Shown piece after piece: positions 25,174 to 35,365 of a stretch of DNA of 64,000 nt. The stretch spans positions 1,153,127 through 1,217,126 of the forward strand of contig JAMLHB010000002.1 of the NCBI GenBank assembly GCA_023957375.1. The letters run 5' to 3'. The notes beneath the pieces were generated by a model. It made no database searches, had not been told where the DNA came from, and worked only from the letters and a program-made list of their open reading frames with translations. Each line of letters begins with the position of its first letter. Positions within the stretch are counted from its first letter, which is position 1. Origin of the DNA: Flavobacteriales bacterium (GTDB lineage Bacteria > Bacteroidota > Bacteroidia > Flavobacteriales_F > PHOS-HE28). A program made the translations under genes and the position numbers.

Positions 25174-25203
25174 TTGGTTTTCACGAAGATGGCATTACCT
25201 TCG
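25174..25203 (+). promoter_or_regulatory. promoter of the rplM operon
   Basis: TTG (25174-25176) and TACCTTCG (25196-25203) are separated by 19 bases, the standard spacing of the Bacteroidota -33/-7 promoter (TTTG ... TAnnTTTG). Confidence 0.6.
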
Positions 25204-25246
25204 CGCCCCCTAAGTAGGGAACATCTCATCTAATACCCCCACGACC

Positions 25247-25702
25247 GTGGCATCCACGACCCATACCACATCCATGGCCAACGCGGCCTCCACGCAGAAG
25301 GAATGGCTTCTGGTGGATGCCGAGAACGAGGTCATCGGCCGCGTCGCCAGCAAGATCGCCATGCTGGTGCGCGGAAAGCACAAGCCAACCTTCACCTCCC
25401 ACGTGGACACCGGCGACCATGTGATCGTGGTGAACGCCGAAAAGGTGCGCCTTACCGGCAACAAAATGGCCGACAAGGAATACCAGCGCTACAGCATGTA
25501 CCCTGGCGGCCAGCGGCGGGAGCCGGCCGGCAAGCTGCTGGCGCGCAAGCCCGAAGCCCTGCTGGAGCACGCCGTGCGCGGCATGCTGCCCAAGACCCGC
25601 CTGGGCCGTGCGCAGTTCGGCAACCTCCACGTGGTGGTGGGCACCGAGCACAAGCACAGCGCCCAGCAACCCCGCAAGATCGACCTTAACACCATCAAGT
25701 GA
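25247..25702 (+). CDS. rplM: 50S ribosomal protein L13 (uL13)
   Basis: The 151-residue protein shows uL13 signatures KEWLLVDAENEVIGRVASKI, KPTFTSHVDTGDHVIVVNAE, HAVRGMLPKTRLGR and a C-terminal QQPRKIDLNTI. I take the GTG at 25247, not the ATG at 25274, because it gives the same 20-residue lead before KEW as other Bacteroidota L13 proteins as I recall them. rpsI follows directly, the usual L13-S9 pair. Confidence 0.95.
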   Translation: MASTTHTTSMANAASTQKEWLLVDAENEVIGRVASKIAMLVRGKHKPTFTSHVDTGDHVIVVNAEKVRLTGNKMADKEYQRYSMYPGGQRREPAGKLLARKPEALLEHAVRGMLPKTRLGRAQFGNLHVVVGTEHKHSAQQPRKIDLNTIK

Positions 25703-25704
25703 GC

Positions 25705-26091
25705 ATGGAGCCCATCATCAGCCTTGGCCGCCGCAAAACCTCCGTGGCACGCGTCGTCCTCAACGAAGGCAACGGCACTGTCATCGTCAACGGCGTGGAC
25801 GGGAAGGAGTACTTCCCCATCCTCACCCAGCAGTTCAAAATGTTGCAACCCTTCAAGCTCACCGGCACTGAAGGGAAGTACGACGCCACTATCAACGTGA
25901 ACGGTGGCGGCATTACCGGCCAGGTGGAAGCCGTGCGCTTGGGCATTGCCCGCGCCTTGGTGGAAGTGGATGAAGCCCACAAGCCCCTCCTCAAGGCCGA
26001 GGAACTGATGACGCGGAACCCGCGCGAAGTAGAACGCAAGAAATACGGCCGCCGCAAGGCGCGCAAACTTAGCCAGTTCAGCAAGCGTTGA
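25705..26091 (+). CDS. rpsI: 30S ribosomal protein S9 (uS9)
   Basis: The 128-residue protein starts MEPIISLGRRKTSVARVVL and ends in the invariant C-terminal SQFSKR tail that contacts P-site tRNA. GGGITGQVEAVRLGIARAL is the conserved core. The ATG at 25705 gives the usual family length; a GTG at 25699 overlapping the rplM stop is an alternative. It is cotranscribed with rplM. Confidence 0.96.
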   Translation: MEPIISLGRRKTSVARVVLNEGNGTVIVNGVDGKEYFPILTQQFKMLQPFKLTGTEGKYDATINVNGGGITGQVEAVRLGIARALVEVDEAHKPLLKAEELMTRNPREVERKKYGRRKARKLSQFSKR

Positions 26092-26240
26092 TCTCCCGCG
26101 CTTGTTGGGGACCCTGGCCTTCCGGGGTTCAGCATCCAATTCGGCCAGACCCGGGAGTCCGATGGTCATCGGACCGGCTACCGCGCCGAATGCCTGCACA
26201 ACGGGAAAAAGGAAAGTGAACCCAAACAACAAAGTCCTCC

Positions 26241-27086
26241 ATGGCACGCATCGATTTCAATACCCTGCTTGACGCAGGAGTGCACTTCGGCCACCTGCGC
26301 CGCAAGTGGAACCCCAACATGGCCCCCTACATCTTCGCCGAGAAGAAGGGGATCCACGTCATCGACCTCAACAAAACCGCCGTCAAGCTCGAGGAAGCCT
26401 CCAACGCCCTGCGGCAAGTGGCCAGAAGCGGCAAGAAGGTGCTGTTCGTGGCCACGAAGAAGCAGGCCAAGGATATTGTTGCCGACAAGGTGAAGCCCGT
26501 CGGCATGCCGTACGTCACCGAGCGGTGGAGCGGTGGGATGCTCACCAACTTCGGCACCATCCGCCGGGCCATCAAGAAGATGTCCAACATCGACCGCATG
26601 AAGGTCGATGGCACCTTCGACAACATGAGCAAGCGTGAGCGCCTGCAAGTGAGCCGCCAGCGCGAAAAGCTGGAAAAAAACCTCGGCAGCATTGCCGACC
26701 TCACCCGACTGCCCAGCGCCCTGTTCATCGTGGACATCGTGAAGGAGCACATCGCCTTGGCAGAAGCCCGCAAGCTGGGCATCCCCACCTTTGCCATGGT
26801 GGACACCAACAGCGACCCCACCTTGGTCGATTTCCCCATTCCCGCCAATGACGATGCCACCAAGAGCATTGAACTGATCGTGGACACCATGGTGGCTGCG
26901 GTCAGGGAAGGTCTGGAAGAGCGCAAGCGCGACAAGGACAGCGGCACCGCCACGCCCGATGAGGATGCCGAGGAGGAAAGCGCGGAAGCCGCCGCCGGAA
27001 AGTCTGCAGCGGCCAAGGCCAACGCCGAACCGGCGGACGGAGAGCCTGTGGCTGCCGATGCCGCTCCCGGCGAGCCGGAAGCCTGA
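26241..27086 (+). CDS. rpsB: 30S ribosomal protein S2 (uS2) with acidic Ala-rich tail
   Basis: The 281-residue protein starts MARIDFNTLLDAGVHFGHLR and has the S2 signatures KWNPNMAPYIFAEKKGIHVIDLNKT, RWSGGMLTNF and PIPANDDATKSIELI. The last ~50 residues are an Ala/Glu-rich low-complexity tail (EEESAEAAAGKSAAAKANAE), longer than in many relatives. It lies 149 bases after rpsI and 49 bases before tsf, the common rpsB-tsf pair. Confidence 0.96.
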   Translation: MARIDFNTLLDAGVHFGHLRRKWNPNMAPYIFAEKKGIHVIDLNKTAVKLEEASNALRQVARSGKKVLFVATKKQAKDIVADKVKPVGMPYVTERWSGGMLTNFGTIRRAIKKMSNIDRMKVDGTFDNMSKRERLQVSRQREKLEKNLGSIADLTRLPSALFIVDIVKEHIALAEARKLGIPTFAMVDTNSDPTLVDFPIPANDDATKSIELIVDTMVAAVREGLEERKRDKDSGTATPDEDAEEESAEAAAGKSAAAKANAEPADGEPVAADAAPGEPEA

Positions 27087-27135
27087 TCGCGGAAGCCCCA
27101 AGGGGCAGGAGAGTTTTTAATGACAACAAATCAGC

Positions 27136-27972
27136 ATGAGTACGACCATGGCCATTACAGCCTCTGATGTGAACAAGCTGCGCCAGATGACCGGCGCGGG
27201 CATGATGGATTGCAAGAAGGCCCTTACCGAGGCCAATGGCGACTTCGATGCCGCCATTGACCTGCTGCGCAAGAAAGGCCAGAAGGTGGCCGCCAACCGC
27301 GCCGACCGCGCCGCCTCGGAGGGTCTGGTGTTGGCCAAGACCACTGCAGACGCCAAGAAAGGCGTGTTGGTGAGCGTGAACTGCGAAACCGACTTCGTGG
27401 CCAAGAATGCCGACTTCGGGAAGATGGCCGAGACCATCACCGACATCGCACTGCAGCACATGGCCACCGACGCGGAGGCGCTGAAGGCGCTGCCCTTCGG
27501 CAACGGCCTCACCGTGGCTGAGAAGCTCACCGAGCAGACCGGCGTGATCGGTGAGAAGATCGACGTGAACTACTGCGGCACCCTCAACGCCGAGTACGTA
27601 TACGCCTACAACCACCCGGGCAACCGCGTGGCCAGCATGGTGGGCCTGAACAAGGCTGGGCACGAACAAGTGGCCAAGGACGTGGCCATGCAGGCCGCAG
27701 CCATGGCGCCCATCGCCTTAGACAAGAGCAGCACCCCGCAGGAAGTGATCGAGAAGGAGTTGGAGATCGGCAAGGAACTCGCCATCCAGGAGGGTAAGCC
27801 CGCCGAAATGGCCGAGAAAATCGCCCAGGGCCGCCTGAACAAGTTCTTCAAAGAGAGCACCCTGCTGGCCCAGGAGTTCATCAAGGACAACAAGATGAAC
27901 GTGGAGCAGTATGTGCAAAAGGCCGACAAGGACCTGAAGGTCACCGGCTTCAAGCGCCATGCACTGGCGTAA
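27136..27972 (+). CDS. tsf: elongation factor Ts
   Basis: The 278-residue nucleotide exchange factor for EF-Tu has the N-terminal UBA domain with VNKLRQMTGAGMMDCKKALTE. The core contains VNCETDFVAKN, the contact loop with EF-Tu, and VASMVGLNKAGHE. ATG 27136 is given as start; ATG 27148 (MAITASDVNKL) would match typical N-termini equally well. A strong hairpin terminator follows 23 bases after the stop, ending the rpsB-tsf unit. Confidence 0.95.
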   Translation: MSTTMAITASDVNKLRQMTGAGMMDCKKALTEANGDFDAAIDLLRKKGQKVAANRADRAASEGLVLAKTTADAKKGVLVSVNCETDFVAKNADFGKMAETITDIALQHMATDAEALKALPFGNGLTVAEKLTEQTGVIGEKIDVNYCGTLNAEYVYAYNHPGNRVASMVGLNKAGHEQVAKDVAMQAAAMAPIALDKSSTPQEVIEKELEIGKELAIQEGKPAEMAEKIAQGRLNKFFKESTLLAQEFIKDNKMNVEQYVQKADKDLKVTGFKRHALA

Positions 27973-27995
27973 GCCAAAAGGCAGACAATGCAAGG

Positions 27996-28028
27996 GAACG
28001 GCTCCGGGCAACCGGGGCCGTTCTTTGT
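27996..28028 (+). terminator. intrinsic terminator after tsf
   Basis: A 12-bp stem (27996-28007 with 28012-28023, one G-T pair) closes a GCAA loop and is followed by TTTGTT. The position directly after tsf fits. Confidence 0.8.
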
Positions 28029-28086
28029 TCAAAGGCACGTCTATGCAACGCGCCAGTGTTTGCAACACGGATGCACTAATGCCCCC

Positions 28087-28219
28087 TCAAGGTCTCCCGA
28101 AGGGAACCATGCAGGAGGAACGCTCCCTGCGTCAAGGTCCGCTGCGCGAGACCTTGATGGGACTAATGCACCTGCGCTCCCCCCTTCTCCTCCTTCGGCT
28201 TCGCTCAGGATGGAGAAGG
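28087..28219. repeat. nested hairpins in the tsf-pyrH gap
   Basis: The 414-base gap holds no gene. TCAAGGTCTC (28087-28096) pairs with GAGACCTTGA (28148-28157). Inside, CAAGGTC-CGCTGCGCGA-GACCTTG (28133-28156) is a member of a hairpin family found also at 62541-62564 and 59117-59173. A second hairpin, CCTTCTCC...GGAGAAGG (28183-28219), contains the TCCTTCGGCTTCGCTCAGGA word, also present in the riboswitch. Confidence 0.65.
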
Positions 28220-28372
28220 GGCCTGGGGGCCAACCCGGTGAATGCAACGCTGTATCCCTTGCGGATCAGGAGGAAATGTTGGATGTCTTGGACGGGCGGA
28301 AGCTGGATTTGCGGTACCGGTATGTGCTGGTGCGGTGAGCTGGCGGTGAAGGACAGGTGATAGACCTTGCCC

Positions 28373-28380
28373 TATTTTCG
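28373..28380 (+). promoter_or_regulatory. -7 promoter element TATTTTCG for pyrH
   Basis: The match to TAnnTTTG is 7 of 8, 6 bases before the ATG at 28387; a leaderless or near-leaderless message is expected. Confidence 0.5.
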
Positions 28381-28386
28381 CGCCCG

Positions 28387-29115
28387 ATGAGCCAGCCAGC
28401 CCCTCCCCGGAAGTTCAAGCGCATCTTGTTGAAGCTCTCCGGCGAAAGCCTGATGGGCGAGCAGGCTTATGGCATCTGCAGCAAGCGGCTGAAGCAATAT
28501 GCGGAAGAGATCGTGGCGGTATCGCGGGCAGGCGTGGAGGTGGCCATTGTGGTGGGCGGAGGCAATATCTACCGCGGTATCCAGGCGGCCGCCAACGGCA
28601 TTGATCGGGTGCAGGGCGACCACATGGGCATGCTGGCCACCATGATCAACAGCCTGGCCCTGCAAAGCGCGCTGGAAAGCGCGGGGCAGAAGACGCGCCT
28701 GCTCAGCGCCATCAAGATGGAGCAGATCGCCGAGCCGTTCATCCGCCGCCGCGCCGTGCGCCACCTGGAGAAAGGCCGAATTGTGATCTTCGGCGCGGGC
28801 ACCGGCAACCCGTACTTCACCACGGACAGTGCCGCCAGCCTGCGCGCCATTGAGATCGAGGCCGACGTGATCCTCAAGGGCACCCGCGTGGATGGCATCT
28901 ATTCCGCCGACCCCGAAAAAGACCCCAAGGCCACACGCTACGACCGTATTTCCTTCGAGGAGGTTTATGAAAAAGGCCTCGCCGTGATGGACATGACCGC
29001 CTTCACCCTGTGCCGCGAAAACAAGCTGCCGATCATTGTGTTCGACATGAACAAGCCGGGCAACTTGCAGAAGCTGGTGAGCGGGGAGCCGTTGGGGACG
29101 TTGGTGGAATTTTGA
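28387..29115 (+). CDS. pyrH: UMP kinase
   Basis: The 242-residue amino-acid-kinase-fold enzyme phosphorylates UMP to UDP in pyrimidine nucleotide synthesis. Motifs are [55 protein letters not shown] and [17 protein letters not shown] 28387 lies directly behind the -7 element. frr follows, the conserved pyrH-frr order, but a repeat and a new promoter element sit between them. Confidence 0.96.
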   Translation: MSQPAPPRKFKRILLKLSGESLMGEQAYGICSKRLKQYAEEIVAVSRAGVEVAIVVGGGNIYRGIQAAANGIDRVQGDHMGMLATMINSLALQSALESAGQKTRLLSAIKMEQIAEPFIRRRAVRHLEKGRIVIFGAGTGNPYFTTDSAASLRAIEIEADVILKGTRVDGIYSADPEKDPKATRYDRISFEEVYEKGLAVMDMTAFTLCRENKLPIIVFDMNKPGNLQKLVSGEPLGTLVEF

Positions 29116-29120
29116 TCTGG

Positions 29121-29199
29121 GAAGTTGTCCGTAGTTAGTTGCCTGTTGTCAGGCGTTCTCCCTGCCCCTGGCAATTGCCAGCTAACAACTAACAACCGC
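29121..29199. repeat. GTTGTCAG palindromic repeat, copy 1 (pyrH-frr gap)
   Basis: AGTTGTCCGTAGTTAGTTG with CTGTTGTCAG on the left is mirrored by AGCTAACAACTAACAACC on the right. This is one of four members of the family in the window. Confidence 0.7.
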
Positions 29200-29215
29200 A
29201 TTCTCCTACAACCGG

Positions 29216-29223
29216 TACCTTCG
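29216..29223 (+). promoter_or_regulatory. -7 promoter element TACCTTCG for frr
   Basis: The form is the same as before rplM, 18 bases before the ATG at 29242. Confidence 0.5.
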
Positions 29224-29241
29224 CGCCTCTTTCCGAAGAAC

Positions 29242-29802
29242 ATGAGCGACGTAGCCTCCCTGATCGCGCAATGCGAGGACCTGGACCGCAAGGCGGTTGA
29301 CCACTTGGACAAGGAACTGGTGAAGATCCGCGCCGGCCGCGCCAATCCGGCGATGCTGGAAGGCGTGCGCGTGGATTACTACGGCAGTGAGGTGCCGCTG
29401 AGCCAGGTGAGCAACATCAACACGCCGGATGCGCGCACGATCATGATCCAGCCGTGGGAGAAGAAGATGATCGACCCGATCGAGAAGGCGATCATGGCCG
29501 CCAACTTGGGCTTCAACCCCAGCAACAACGGCGAGCACGTGATCATCGCCGTGCCCATGCTCACCGAAGAGCGGCGCAGGGAACTGGTGAAGATGGCCAA
29601 CCGCGAGGGCGAGAATGCACGGGTAAGCATCCGCGGGGCGCGCCAGAAGGCGATGGAGGCCATCAAGAAGGCCCAAAAGGACGGACTGCCGGAGGATGCG
29701 GCCAAAGGTGCCGAAGGCGAGGTGGAGAAGATCACCGGCAGGTGGAACAAGAAGGTGGATGAGCTGATCGCCACCAAGGAAAAGGAGATCATGACCGTAT
29801 AA
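29242..29802 (+). CDS. frr: ribosome recycling factor
   Basis: The 186-residue protein has RRF signatures KIRAGRANPAMLEGVRVDYYG, LSQVSNINTPDARTIMIQPW and EERRRELVKMANREGENARV. With EF-G it splits post-termination ribosomes. The length is exact for the family. The upstream GTTGTCAG repeat and the promoter element define its 5' side. Confidence 0.97.
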   Translation: MSDVASLIAQCEDLDRKAVDHLDKELVKIRAGRANPAMLEGVRVDYYGSEVPLSQVSNINTPDARTIMIQPWEKKMIDPIEKAIMAANLGFNPSNNGEHVIIAVPMLTEERRRELVKMANREGENARVSIRGARQKAMEAIKKAQKDGLPEDAAKGAEGEVEKITGRWNKKVDELIATKEKEIMTV

Positions 29803-29866
29803 GGGCTACACCCCGGGCATTGGGGGTCGGCCGCAACCCGTACATTTTGTGCCCAATTGCGGGAAT

Positions 29867-30877
29867 ATGGTCGACCGAAGGGATTTTCTGCGTCTTTCAG
29901 CGCTTTCATCCGCAGCAGCCCTCGCCGGTTGTGCCACGGCCGCAGCGGACAAAGAGGGACCTTCGCTTCCCGCGCGGAAGTTGAATGCGCCCGTGGTGAT
30001 CTCCACCTGGGATTTTGGCAAAGCGGCCAACGCCAGTGCCTGGGGCGTGCTGGTGGGCAGTGGCAGCGCCTTGGACGCCGTGGAAGCCGGAGCGAGGGTG
30101 CCCGAGGCCGATCCCGGCAACCAGAGCGTGGGCTACGGCGGGCGGCCCGATCGGGATGGCCGTGTTACGCTGGATGCCTGCATCATGGATGCCAAGGGGC
30201 GCTGCGGCTCGGTGGCGGCGCTGGAGCAGGTGATGCATGCGGTTTCCGTGGCCCGCGCGGTGATGGAGAAGACCCCGCACGTGATGCTGGTGGGTGATGG
30301 CGCGCTTCAATTCGCCTTGGCCAATGGCTTTGAAAAGCAGGAACTGCTGACCGAACAAAGCCGCATGGAATGGGAGGAGTGGCTGAAAACGGCGCACTAC
30401 GCGCCGGTGCGCAACATTGAGAACAGCACACCGGGCAACGCCAAGGACCACGACACCATCGGCATATTGGCGCTGGATGCCACGGGCGACCTGGCGGGCG
30501 CCTGCACCACCAGCGGTATGGCCTATAAGCTGCACGGCCGTGTGGGCGATTCACCCATTATTGGAGCTGGTCTCTTTGTGGACAACGAAGTGGGCGCTGC
30601 CACCAGCACGGGCGTAGGTGAGGAGGTGGTCCGTATTGCCGGAAGCCACACGGTGGTGGAACTGATGCGCCAGGGTTTCGCGCCGGAAGAAGCCTGCAAG
30701 GCCGCATTGGAGCGTGCCGTGCGCCGTGATCCCGCCTACGCCAAGTCCATTCAAGTGGGCTTTCTGGCCTTGCGCCGTGACGGTGCCATCGGGGCGTATG
30801 CCATGCAGGAGGGCTTCACCTACGCCGTAAAGAGCGGATCGCGGGAGGAACTGGTGGCGGCCAAGCACATTTTCTGA
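29867..30877 (+). CDS. Tat-exported N4-(beta-N-acetylglucosaminyl)-L-asparaginase family hydrolase
   Basis: The 336-residue Ntn-hydrolase precursor starts MVDRRDFLRLSALSSAAALA, a twin-arginine signal (RRDFL) followed by LAGC, which may also be a lipobox. The catalytic Thr197 lies in DHDTIGILALD, where the precursor self-cleaves into two chains. GACTTSGMAYKLHGRVGDSPIIGAG is the substrate-binding region of glycosylasparaginases. It probably cleaves the GlcNAc-Asn bond of N-glycopeptides in the periplasm. The ATG at 29867 is preferred to GTG 29849, which lies within the TACATTTTG promoter-like element. cutC follows 1 base later. Confidence 0.9.
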   Translation: MVDRRDFLRLSALSSAAALAGCATAAADKEGPSLPARKLNAPVVISTWDFGKAANASAWGVLVGSGSALDAVEAGARVPEADPGNQSVGYGGRPDRDGRVTLDACIMDAKGRCGSVAALEQVMHAVSVARAVMEKTPHVMLVGDGALQFALANGFEKQELLTEQSRMEWEEWLKTAHYAPVRNIENSTPGNAKDHDTIGILALDATGDLAGACTTSGMAYKLHGRVGDSPIIGAGLFVDNEVGAATSTGVGEEVVRIAGSHTVVELMRQGFAPEEACKAALERAVRRDPAYAKSIQVGFLALRRDGAIGAYAMQEGFTYAVKSGSREELVAAKHIF

Positions 30878-30878
30878 G

Positions 30879-31556
30879 ATGCTCCTGGAGGTGTGTGCCA
30901 ACTCCTTGGCCTCATGCGCCACAGCCCTTCGTGAAGGCGCACAGCGCGTGGAACTGTGCTCGGGCTCCGAGGTCGGGGGCACCACGCCGGGCAAGGAAAC
31001 GATCATCGCGGCCCTGGATCTGGGCATTCCCGTGTTCCCGATGGTGCGGCCGCGCGGCGGCGATTTCATGTACACGAATGATGAGCTGGCACAGATCCAC
31101 CGGTCGATCCTGCTGTGCGGGGAGTTGGGCTGCCCGGGCATTGTGACCGGCATGCAGCTGCGCGATGGCCGCTTGGATAGCCAAGCCATGCGGCGCGTGG
31201 TGGACCTTGCCGGCCCGATGGCCGTGGCCTGCCACAAGGTGTTCGACGGCGTACCTGATGCGGCGGAAGCGCTGGAGGTCTTGGTGGATGCGGGCTGCGT
31301 GCGGGTGCTCACCTCCGGCCTGGCGGCCGATGCCATGGCCGGTGCGCGGGTGTTGCAGCAATTGGTCCATCAGGCGGGCGGCCGCATCACGGTAATGCCG
31401 GGCGGGGGCGTGCGCTCGGGCAACATCGCGGAACTGGCGCGGATCACGGAGGCACGCGAGTTCCACAGTTCGGCGATCACGCAGCGGACAGCAGGCGCGG
31501 ATGCGGATGCAGCGGAAGTGCGCGCATTGGTGGACCAACTGTCGGCCCGGGCTTGA
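30879..31556 (+). CDS. cutC: CutC family protein
   Basis: The 225-residue TIM-barrel protein starts LLEVCANSLASCATALREGA and contains RVELCSGSEVGGTTPG, PVFPMVRPRGGDFMYT, CHKVFDGVPDAAEALEVLVD and VMPGGGVRSGNI. These are clear CutC signatures. The copper-homeostasis role was proposed for the Escherichia coli protein and remains disputed. The gene starts 1 base after the preceding stop, so both are one transcript, and it is convergent with ppsA. Confidence 0.93.
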   Translation: MLLEVCANSLASCATALREGAQRVELCSGSEVGGTTPGKETIIAALDLGIPVFPMVRPRGGDFMYTNDELAQIHRSILLCGELGCPGIVTGMQLRDGRLDSQAMRRVVDLAGPMAVACHKVFDGVPDAAEALEVLVDAGCVRVLTSGLAADAMAGARVLQQLVHQAGGRITVMPGGGVRSGNIAELARITEAREFHSSAITQRTAGADADAAEVRALVDQLSARA

Positions 31557-31564
31557 TGTGGCGT

Positions 31565-34027
<2,463 letters not shown>

Positions 34028-34136
34028 TGATGCCGGTTTTTCTGTTGGGAATGGCCGTTCTACGGAGCAATTGTTGGAAGGTTGACGCGAATTCCAAACT
34101 GGAGGTTGCCGGCCATGCGGCGTGCCATGCAGCCGT

Positions 34137-34144
34137 GAAAAATA
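34137..34144 (-). promoter_or_regulatory. -7 promoter element TATTTTTC for ppsA
   Basis: The match on the minus strand is 7 of 8, implying a leader of about 100 bases. The 195-base gap otherwise shows no gene. Confidence 0.4.
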
Positions 34145-34222
34145 ATGCCGAAGACCTTCTGGCACCATGGTTTGCCATGATGAAATGATCCTGCCGGTAC
34201 CAGCCTGGTGATCCCGGGGCGG

Positions 34223-35245
34223 TTACGCCCAAACCGGGCACCCCTCCGTGCAGTTCCGGCACATGTCGATCGAGCTGCGGTCGTTGAACAGGCGGCGGCG
34301 GAACGCGTTGTACACCGGGCCGTTCCAGATCTCCCGGAAGCTCAGTTCGTTCAGGTCGCCCATCACCCACTTGGCATCCTTGTCGAAGCAGCACGGCACC
34401 ACCTTGCCGTCCCAGGTGACCACGCAGCTGTGCCACATCTTCCAGCATTCGTTGTCCAACCGGTGCTTCACTTCCCACACGCCGTTCGCGTTGCGTTTGT
34501 AGCGTGAATACTTGTCCTGCAAGGGGATCAGCGGGTGGTCATCGTGCGGGTCATAGATCTGGGCCGTCTTCAGCCACAAGTCGTCCACGCCGATCTTCCT
34601 CGCCAGCTTGCGCGCCTCCGGGACCTGGTGTTCGTTGGGCCGCACCACCAGGAACTGGAACACGATGTGCGGCGTGCGGCTCTTCAGCTTCTTCTTCCAC
34701 TTCACCACCCGTTCGGCACCTTCGATCACCTTGGCGAGGTTCCCTTCCCTCCGGTAAGCGGAATAGGTCTCCTGGTTGGTGCCATCCATGCTGATGATCA
34801 ACCGCGAAAGGCCACTGCGCACGGTTTCCTCCGCCTTGGCTTCCGTAAGGAAATGGCCATTGGTGCTGGTGTTGGTGTACAGCCCCTTGCGGTGCGCGTA
34901 GTTCACCATTTCCAGGAATTTGGGGTTGATGAACGGTTCGCCCTGGAAGTAGAAGGTGAGCGCCCACAGGTCCTTGGAGAGCTCATCGATCACCCGCATG
35001 AACAGCTCGTTCTTCAGGTTGCCCGTGGGGCGGGTGAAGGCCCGCAGACCGCTCGGGCACTCCGGGCAGCGCAGGTTGCAGGCGGTGGTGGGCTCCATGC
35101 TGATGCTGAAGGGCAGGCCCCGGATGATGGGGTGGCGCGTTTTCTTCGCTTGGCGGAAGCTGTGCCAGATGCGGTAGGCATTGCGCATGCGCCGCGCCGT
35201 CATCGGGCGTGCCCACAGCCGTGCATCGCGGAGTGCGGGAAGCAT
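34223..35245 (-). CDS. radical SAM/SPASM domain protein
   Basis: The 340-residue protein binds a 4Fe-4S cluster through Cys56-x3-Cys60-x2-Cys63 (TACNLRCPECPSG) and SAM in a partial TIM barrel (FYFQGEPFINP, TNTSTNGHFL, LIISMDGTN). The C-terminal SPASM region has CWKMWHSCVVTWDGKVVPCC and CRNCTEGCPVWA for extra clusters. Such proteins modify peptides or sugars. The lack of a nearby precursor peptide leaves the substrate unknown. A MoaA-like or glycan-modifying role is possible. Confidence 0.88.
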   Translation of the reverse strand: MLPALRDARLWARPMTARRMRNAYRIWHSFRQAKKTRHPIIRGLPFSISMEPTTACNLRCPECPSGLRAFTRPTGNLKNELFMRVIDELSKDLWALTFYFQGEPFINPKFLEMVNYAHRKGLYTNTSTNGHFLTEAKAEETVRSGLSRLIISMDGTNQETYSAYRREGNLAKVIEGAERVVKWKKKLKSRTPHIVFQFLVVRPNEHQVPEARKLARKIGVDDLWLKTAQIYDPHDDHPLIPLQDKYSRYKRNANGVWEVKHRLDNECWKMWHSCVVTWDGKVVPCCFDKDAKWVMGDLNELSFREIWNGPVYNAFRRRLFNDRSSIDMCRNCTEGCPVWA

Positions 35246-35249
35246 GGGT

Positions 35250-35257
35250 GCAAGGTA
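35250..35257 (-). promoter_or_regulatory. -7-like element TACCTTGC for the radical SAM gene
   Basis: TACCTTGC on the minus strand ends 4 bases before the ATG at 35245, again giving an essentially leaderless message. Confidence 0.4.
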
Positions 35258-35365
35258 TCCCGGCGGGTTCGATCATGGGACGTGGTTGGTGTTTGATCCG
35301 GGTACATGGCGGGAAGTTGCACGCATGCCCGTTACGTCCATCCGGGGCACGGGTGGGCATCGCCC